Part shown: piece after piece, positions 13,263 through 17,562 of the stretch
Layout: every line of letters starts with the position of its first letter
Position numbering within the stretch: position 1 is the stretch's first letter
From: Pelotomaculum sp. UBA1371
Lineage (GTDB): Bacteria; Bacillota; Desulfotomaculia; Desulfotomaculales; Pelotomaculaceae
Assembly (NCBI GenBank): GCA_002305915.1
Contig: DBRJ01000027.1
Coordinates: forward strand, 144,459 to 162,020
Direction of reading: 5' to 3'
DNA: 17,562 nt
Notes under the pieces: model-generated
The model's input: only the letters and a program-made list of their open reading frames with translations
Databases searched by the model: none
Told to the model about the DNA's origin: nothing
Translations under genes and position numbers: made by a program

Positions 13263-14369
13263 ATGATCCGTCAGAAAAATCAAGGATGCAACCCGGTGGC
13301 GGTAATAAAATACACGGGAGCTTTTATGGCCTGGGTGATCGGTTCCGGGTTCGCTACCGGGCAGGAAATACTGCAGTTTTTCTCGGGCTACGGGTATGCC
13401 AGTTATGGTGTGGTGGTATTGAACCTGGCTGGTTTCCTGATCCTGGGCCGGATTATTATCACGACCGGTTATGATCATAAAGGTGCGGCAAATTTCAGCC
13501 ACTTTGTGTACTTCTGCGGAAACAAGCTGGGAACACTGTACACGTGGCTGATTTCGGTAACGCTGGTGTTGCTTATTTCGGTACTTACTTCCGGCGCCGG
13601 CGCCACCCTTTCTGAATATTACGGCATCAACCCCTATATCGGGTCGGCCTTGCTGGCGGCGCTGGTTTTAGGCGTGTACCTGATCGGGTTCGAGAAAATG
13701 GTTAAAATTGTGTCGGTGACCAGTCCGGTGATCATCATTTTTACGTTGCTCGTGGGGACAATAACGGTGGTAAGGGATATTGGTAATATTTCAGAAATCA
13801 CAAATTATGAGCCGGTTTTGCAGAACATCCAGGCTTCTCCGAACTGGATTTTAAGCGCTGCATCGTATTTATCATTGAATTTTTTTTGCGGCAGCACCTA
13901 TTATACGGCGCTGGGCGCCAAAGCGACTAACAGGCAATCCGCCAGACTGGGGGCACTATTTGGCGCTCTGGCTCTGATTGCAACAATTACGATCATGAAT
14001 ACGGCCATTTTGCTGAACGCCGGGAATACGGTCGCCCTGGCGGTTCCCACATTGTATCTGGCAAGGAGAATATCATCCGTGATTGGGGCCGCATTTTCGG
14101 TAATCCTGATCCTGGGTATTTTTTCCTCCTGTTCGACCATGATGTGGACTGTCTGCAGCAGGTTTTTTGCCGGCGATCTCAAAAAAAACAGGATATTTGC
14201 AGTCATAGTGTCCGCCGGCACTTTTATGATCAGCCTATTTCCATTCACCAAACTAGTCGGCGTGTTTTATCCCCTGGTGGGGTATATAGGGTTATTATTC
14301 GTCGGCTGTGTGCTCTACAAGGAGATTAAAGGGACTGAAGGGACAGAGGGACAGGTCCCATGTCCCTAA
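13263..14369 (+). CDS. YkvI-like membrane transporter (LeuT/APC-fold)
   Basis: A 368-residue protein with about ten membrane segments, resembling the uncharacterised YkvI family (COG3949), a branch of the amino-acid transporter superfamily. The broken first helix shows 'GSGFATGQEILQFF' (27-40), a typical unwound substrate/ion-site motif. Other conserved-looking stretches are 'LTSGAGATLSEYYGIN' and 'FCGSTYYTALGAKAT'. I chose ATG 13263 (GGAG 10 nt upstream). A GTG at 13230 would add 11 residues, but its purine-rich site lies almost on top of it. The final residues GTEGTEGQVPCP and the stop are encoded by a GGGAC-rich repeat/hairpin, so the C-terminus seems altered by repeat insertion. The substrate is unknown. 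Confidence 0.8.
   Translation: MIRQKNQGCNPVAVIKYTGAFMAWVIGSGFATGQEILQFFSGYGYASYGVVVLNLAGFLILGRIIITTGYDHKGAANFSHFVYFCGNKLGTLYTWLISVTLVLLISVLTSGAGATLSEYYGINPYIGSALLAALVLGVYLIGFEKMVKIVSVTSPVIIIFTLLVGTITVVRDIGNISEITNYEPVLQNIQASPNWILSAASYLSLNFFCGSTYYTALGAKATNRQSARLGALFGALALIATITIMNTAILLNAGNTVALAVPTLYLARRISSVIGAAFSVILILGIFSSCSTMMWTVCSRFFAGDLKKNRIFAVIVSAGTFMISLFPFTKLVGVFYPLVGYIGLLFVGCVLYKEIKGTEGTEGQVPCP
14331..14369. repeat. GGGAC repeat and hairpin at the 3' end of the YkvI-like gene
   Basis: GGGAC occurs at 14331, 14340 and 14348. AGGGACA (14347-14353) pairs perfectly with TGTCCCT (14361-14367) over a 7-nt loop, and the last T belongs to the stop codon. It resembles a REP-type palindrome of a different family from the RAYT repeat here. 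It encodes the last dozen residues and may also act on the transcript end. Confidence 0.6.
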
Positions 14370-14576
14370 ATCCTGTCCATCACATTTTTCGATATCCCGA
14401 TGATCCTGGATATCTGTATTATTGTTACACCATTAAGCGCTAACCCGGATACCTTTCCGGCCAACCATGCTAAATTTATCCCAAGTAATACTGTTAATCA
14501 TACGAATCCGCAACCTAAGGTTGAGGTATTTACGGCTCATTCTCCGGCAATAATCAATAATCAATAATACAGAGCG

Positions 14577-16166
14577 TTACTTCCCGGTTCTCAGTACAGG
14601 TATATCGGAGTTGTGCAAAACGCCCCTGGACAGCGCGAAGCAGCCAAGCGCAGCCAGCAATTCCCATAAGGCCAGCACCCCAAGTCCGATCAGCATACCG
14701 TTCCCCTCAAGCATACTGCCCAGGACAATGGCAGCAATCAGGCCGGGTAGCATAATGACGATCACCGCAATGGTGTAAATGAAAACCAGGAGTCCGGCGC
14801 TAATGTCCGCGCCTGTCCAGCGCAGGGAAAGATAGTTTATGCCCAGCAATAAAAAAGAAAACAGGGTGTAAACTAGGGTGGCCGCAGCAACCAGCCCAAA
14901 AGGCTCTTTCATGATCAGGCCCGCGATGCCGAAAACAGCCAGACTTTCCACCAGTACCTTGAACACTATTTCCAGATTGCTCCAAACAATTTTCTGAAAA
15001 GAGCTTTCGGGAATCAGGTAGAGATAATGTATATAAAGCTCTTTGAGGCCGCGCCCTGTTCCAATCATGAAGATCTGCATCCACATCAGGATTTGCAGCA
15101 GAATAAGGATCCGGCCGTCCCCGCCGCGCAGGAACAAAGAAAACAGGGCCGTGCCTAATACCAAGATTACGGAAGACACTCCCCAAAGACCGAGCCGGTT
15201 GGCACGAAAGGACTCCCGTAGGTGCTTATAAAAAATGGCGCTTGGTCCCAGACCGCCGATACCGGTTTTGACAACCTTCACTTTTTTCGACGATGAGGCT
15301 TCCGGGTTGATCTGCCCTTCGGCCAGGACGCGCTTTCTCTCAAACGCAGTTTCCGTAGCAACCAGCACGTCTTCATAATAATCGGGATTGCTCAAGGCAA
15401 TATAGAGGACCAGCAGCGCTCCGGACAGTACAAGCAGCCCGAAAAACAAGAACCCGCTGCCCGTATCGCCGGAAATCAGGGAAACGGCGCCTGCCGACGC
15501 CCAGCCTGCCACAGGCGTCCAAGCAGCGAGCGGCGAACGCAGCGTATTTTCCAGCGCAGGAAGGAGATCACCCGTTCCTGCAATCTGCACGCCGGTATAA
15601 ACAAGAAGCGGGAGAAAGGCCGCCACGGCCAGTATTCGGACAACCAGTTTCCGCCCCGGTTTTCCGTTGGTCAGGCTGTAGATCAGAAGCGACAGGATTT
15701 GAAGCACACCGACGGCCAGCATAAAGCCGAGCAGTACCAGGAGCACCGCATCAAACCCTACCCCGAAGCCCGTGCTGAGGGAATTGCTTTGAAACAGGAT
15801 AAAAAAGCCTGCCAGGAAAGCCGTTTTCGCCATGCGCACGATGCCGTACATCAGGATCAAGCGGGAACTGACCGGTGAAACAAACAGTAAATTGACATCG
15901 TTCATGTCGAAAATAACGTCTCCTTTGGCCAGGCCCTTTTGGATGGCGATCACGACAGACAGCAGGATGAATAGGAACAGGATGCCCTTGAGCCAGACGA
16001 GATCAAGGGAACCGGCCGCGTTTTGGCGTGTAAACAGGGAAAAGAGAAAAATCCCGCCAATCCCTGCAATCACAAGCACCCATAACGCCAGCTTCGCCGG
16101 TTTCCGGCGAAGCTCCAGCAGGGTATTTTTGGCGCTTTTGACCAGCAGAAAAACAAGACTGCTCAT
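14577..16166 (-). CDS. ABC exporter permease, putative ABC_export family
   Basis: A 529-residue, Leu/Val/Gly-rich membrane protein with roughly twelve hydrophobic segments and a hydrophilic middle (about residues 262-315, ending before 'KHLRESFRANRLGLWG'). Its start 'MSSLVFLLVKSAKNTLLELRRKPAKLALW' (residues 1-29, split MSSLVFLLVKSAKNTL / LELRRKPAKLALW) and the 'FDMNDVNLLFVSPVSSRLILMYGIVR' region (90-115, key words DMNDVNLLFVSP) resemble the 'putative ABC exporter' family. It overlaps the ATPase gene by 4 nt (ATGA), so the two form one transporter. The substrate is unknown. The gene is noticeably GC-richer than the left half of the window. Confidence 0.75.
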   Translation of the reverse strand: MSSLVFLLVKSAKNTLLELRRKPAKLALWVLVIAGIGGIFLFSLFTRQNAAGSLDLVWLKGILFLFILLSVVIAIQKGLAKGDVIFDMNDVNLLFVSPVSSRLILMYGIVRMAKTAFLAGFFILFQSNSLSTGFGVGFDAVLLVLLGFMLAVGVLQILSLLIYSLTNGKPGRKLVVRILAVAAFLPLLVYTGVQIAGTGDLLPALENTLRSPLAAWTPVAGWASAGAVSLISGDTGSGFLFFGLLVLSGALLVLYIALSNPDYYEDVLVATETAFERKRVLAEGQINPEASSSKKVKVVKTGIGGLGPSAIFYKHLRESFRANRLGLWGVSSVILVLGTALFSLFLRGGDGRILILLQILMWMQIFMIGTGRGLKELYIHYLYLIPESSFQKIVWSNLEIVFKVLVESLAVFGIAGLIMKEPFGLVAAATLVYTLFSFLLLGINYLSLRWTGADISAGLLVFIYTIAVIVIMLPGLIAAIVLGSMLEGNGMLIGLGVLALWELLAALGCFALSRGVLHNSDIPVLRTGK

Positions 16167-16876
16167 GGCGTGTCCCCCTGGCCTTTTCCTTCCGTGATGG
16201 TGAAATACACGTCTTCAAGGCTTTGGCCGGCCGCGAGGTCCGTACGGCGGCAAACGCGGGCGATCCGGCCCTTGACCATGATGTAGGTTACATCCCAGTC
16301 TTCCTCCACACTTTCGATCATATGGGTGCTGACAAGCAGGGCACAACCGCTGTCCCGCAGCTTAGCAATGACCGCTTTCAGTTCGCGGATCCCATGCGGG
16401 TCAAGGCCGACCAGCGGTTCGTCCATAATGACAGCTTTGGGCTGGGGCAGGAGCGCACAGCAGACACTGACCTTCTGCTGCATTCCCTTGGAAAGCTCTT
16501 TACCCAGCTTCATTTTTTTATCGTCCAGCTCAAAGCGGCGAAGCAAGGCCTCCCCTCTTTCCTCCCAGGCCTCCAACCGGTACGCTTTAGCAATGAACTC
16601 AAGATGCTCCGCCACCGTCAGCATCGGGTACAGCACGGGAAACTCCGGCACATACCCCAAAAGCCGTTTCGACTCTACCGTATGATTCTCATACCCGTCG
16701 ATGGTAATAGTACCCTGGAAACGCAGGAGGCCGCAAACTGACTTGATCAGTGTTGATTTGCCCGCGCCGTTGGGTCCAAGCAGTACGGCCAGCTCACCGC
16801 GGCCTACGGACAGGTTGATGTTGTCATTGGCCGCCAGCTTGCCGTACTTTTTGGTCATGTTCCGGACGTCAATCAT
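16163..16876 (-). CDS. ABC transporter ATP-binding protein
   Basis: A 237-residue ATPase subunit with a complete set of motifs: Walker A GPNGAGKST (34-42), signature LSKGMQQKV (128-136), Walker B AVIMDEP (148-154) with the D-loop GLDP, and H-loop H185. In the Q-loop position it has 'GYVPEFP', with Glu78 where Gln is usual, which is common in BcrA-type exporters. ATG 16876 follows GGGAG with 8-nt spacing. It energises the permease encoded next at 14577-16166. This ATPase/permease pair is typical of exporters in Firmicutes. A TATAGT hexamer lies about 35 bp upstream without a good -35. Confidence 0.9.
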   Translation of the reverse strand: MIDVRNMTKKYGKLAANDNINLSVGRGELAVLLGPNGAGKSTLIKSVCGLLRFQGTITIDGYENHTVESKRLLGYVPEFPVLYPMLTVAEHLEFIAKAYRLEAWEERGEALLRRFELDDKKMKLGKELSKGMQQKVSVCCALLPQPKAVIMDEPLVGLDPHGIRELKAVIAKLRDSGCALLVSTHMIESVEEDWDVTYIMVKGRIARVCRRTDLAAGQSLEDVYFTITEGKGQGDTP

Positions 16877-17108
16877 ATAATAATCTCCCTTACTGCGATA
16901 GAAATACTATAACCGTACTTTAATCCTATTATTAAGGAGTGTGTGCCGGGTGGCACCCTCAGCAAATTTTAGCGTGTTTTTCCCACATCTACTGATAGTT
17001 GAAGAAACAATTTACAGAACTTCTTCTAAATCTTCTCTAGTATATTTCTCCTTAACATTACCCCTCATAACTTTCATAAATTATTTTCTGGCCCTCAGCT
17101 TATCGCAG

Positions 17109-17562
17109 TCAACATTTCCAATCGATTTTCGCCGGGTTTGGTTCGTTATCCACGGCAACGGCCCGCAGCGCGTCAAGCATACACCCGCACTCGGCGGCGG
17201 CACACTGCTCCAGCTGCTCCCACGAAACTTTCGTTCCCAGCGTGTTATACGCAACCGCTATCGCCCCGTATAAAGGAAGTCCGATACAATGCCGTGCTGA
17301 GTGGATAGTCGAAGCAGATTGACCAATTGCCCTGGCAGCAGCTTGCGCAACAGGGCTCGCCGCAGCTTCGCGGGCAGCCGCATGGCACTCGAGGATTACT
17401 TTTTTCGCTTGGGGCAGTTTTATTGCTCCTGATAACCACTCGCGAGCAGCCTTCAATGCATTTTGAGGACGTGGATCGTCCGGGTAGTGTTTGTTCCACA
17501 ACGGTAAGAGCACCCGTTCAGAATAATCCACCGCCCAGTGCGCAAGCGTTGCCTTGCTCTGG
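17109..17562 (-). CDS. Putative immunity protein (Imm-5-like), N-terminus beyond window
   Basis: The frame is open from 17562 to the TGA at 17109, so the true start lies outside; GTG 17531 is internal. The visible residues read 'SKATLAHWAVDYSERVLPLW', allowing for one extra Leu after the Val. There follows 'DDPRPQNALKAAREWLSG', an Ala-rich helical stretch (AAAREAAASPVAQAAARAIG) and 'HSARHCIGLPLYGAIAVAYN'. This is the pattern of the family annotated as 'putative immunity protein' (Imm-5-like): helical, about 170 residues, with a WA-RVLPLFE / DPRP-A-EAAR-W signature. The family link to toxin immunity is mainly genomic inference, and no toxin gene is visible here. Six Cys residues, including 'CAAAECGCM' and a terminal Cys, are unusual. 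Confidence 0.75.
   Translation of the reverse strand, partial: QSKATLAHWAVDYSERVLLPLWNKHYPDDPRPQNALKAAREWLSGAIKLPQAKKVILECHAAAREAAASPVAQAAARAIGQSASTIHSARHCIGLPLYGAIAVAYNTLGTKVSWEQLEQCAAAECGCMLDALRAVAVDNEPNPAKIDWKC

Noticed and set aside
16223..16741. 172-codon plus-strand frame inside the ABC ATPase gene
   Set aside because: It is a shadow of the ATPase gene, which has all nucleotide-binding motifs; high GC favours long antisense frames.

Overview
The window looks like chromosome from a low-to-mid-GC anaerobic Firmicute, most likely class Clostridia and perhaps Peptococcaceae-like. This rests on strong Shine-Dalgarno sites, a copper-amine-oxidase-N stalk protein, BlaI/M56 and YkvI-type genes, a flavin/ferredoxin fusion and an abundant REP-type repeat. 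The genus is inference. Base composition is patchy: 1-2 kb is AT-rich and the ABC operon at 14.5-16.9 kb is clearly GC-richer.

Layout. 1-524 (-): 5' part of an exported stalk-domain protein with an acidic repeat tail. 1061-1960 (+): AT-rich nucleotidyltransferase-fold protein, converging stop-to-stop on nagB (1961-2776, -). 3303-3908 (-): small four-helix membrane protein. 4223-5467 (-) and 6523-7677 (+): two divergent paralogous MFS exporters, with a complete 970-bp REP-associated tyrosine transposase (RAYT) element, 5445-6414, between them. 7766-10659: an AraC-type regulator, a convergent PNPOx-like/ferredoxin fusion, two non-overlapping purF fragments and duplicated gene-tail debris. 10837-12893 (-): BlaI-type repressor plus M56 antirepressor operon. 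13263-14369 (+): YkvI-like transporter. 14577-16876 (-): two-gene ABC exporter operon. 17109-17562 (-): Imm-5-like putative immunity protein, cut by the window edge.

The unifying theme is the RAYT element and genome decay around it. Besides the intact copy there are a left-end remnant (3009-3107), two right-end remnants (7662-7757, 9553-9667) and a 59-bp perfect-hairpin miniature (3991-4049). The element boundaries have rewritten gene ends: one TIR appears to give MFS1 its GTG start and first eight codons, and a right-end remnant gives MFS2 its last four codons and stop. Both right-end remnants keep the internal TTGAAA-17-TATGAT promoter, now pointing antisense into the genes beside them. Separate 'ghost' fragments of the MFS2 tail, the AraC-gene tail, purF and an unidentified gene tail record segmental duplication followed by deletion.

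Regulation is readable at two promoters. The flavin/ferredoxin gene has a near-consensus promoter whose spacer holds a perfect 14-bp palindrome, and the blaI promoter overlaps an inverted repeat. I see no CRISPR array, rRNA or tRNA. I do not claim a complete new defence or metabolic system; the most unusual content is the RAYT/REP remodelling.
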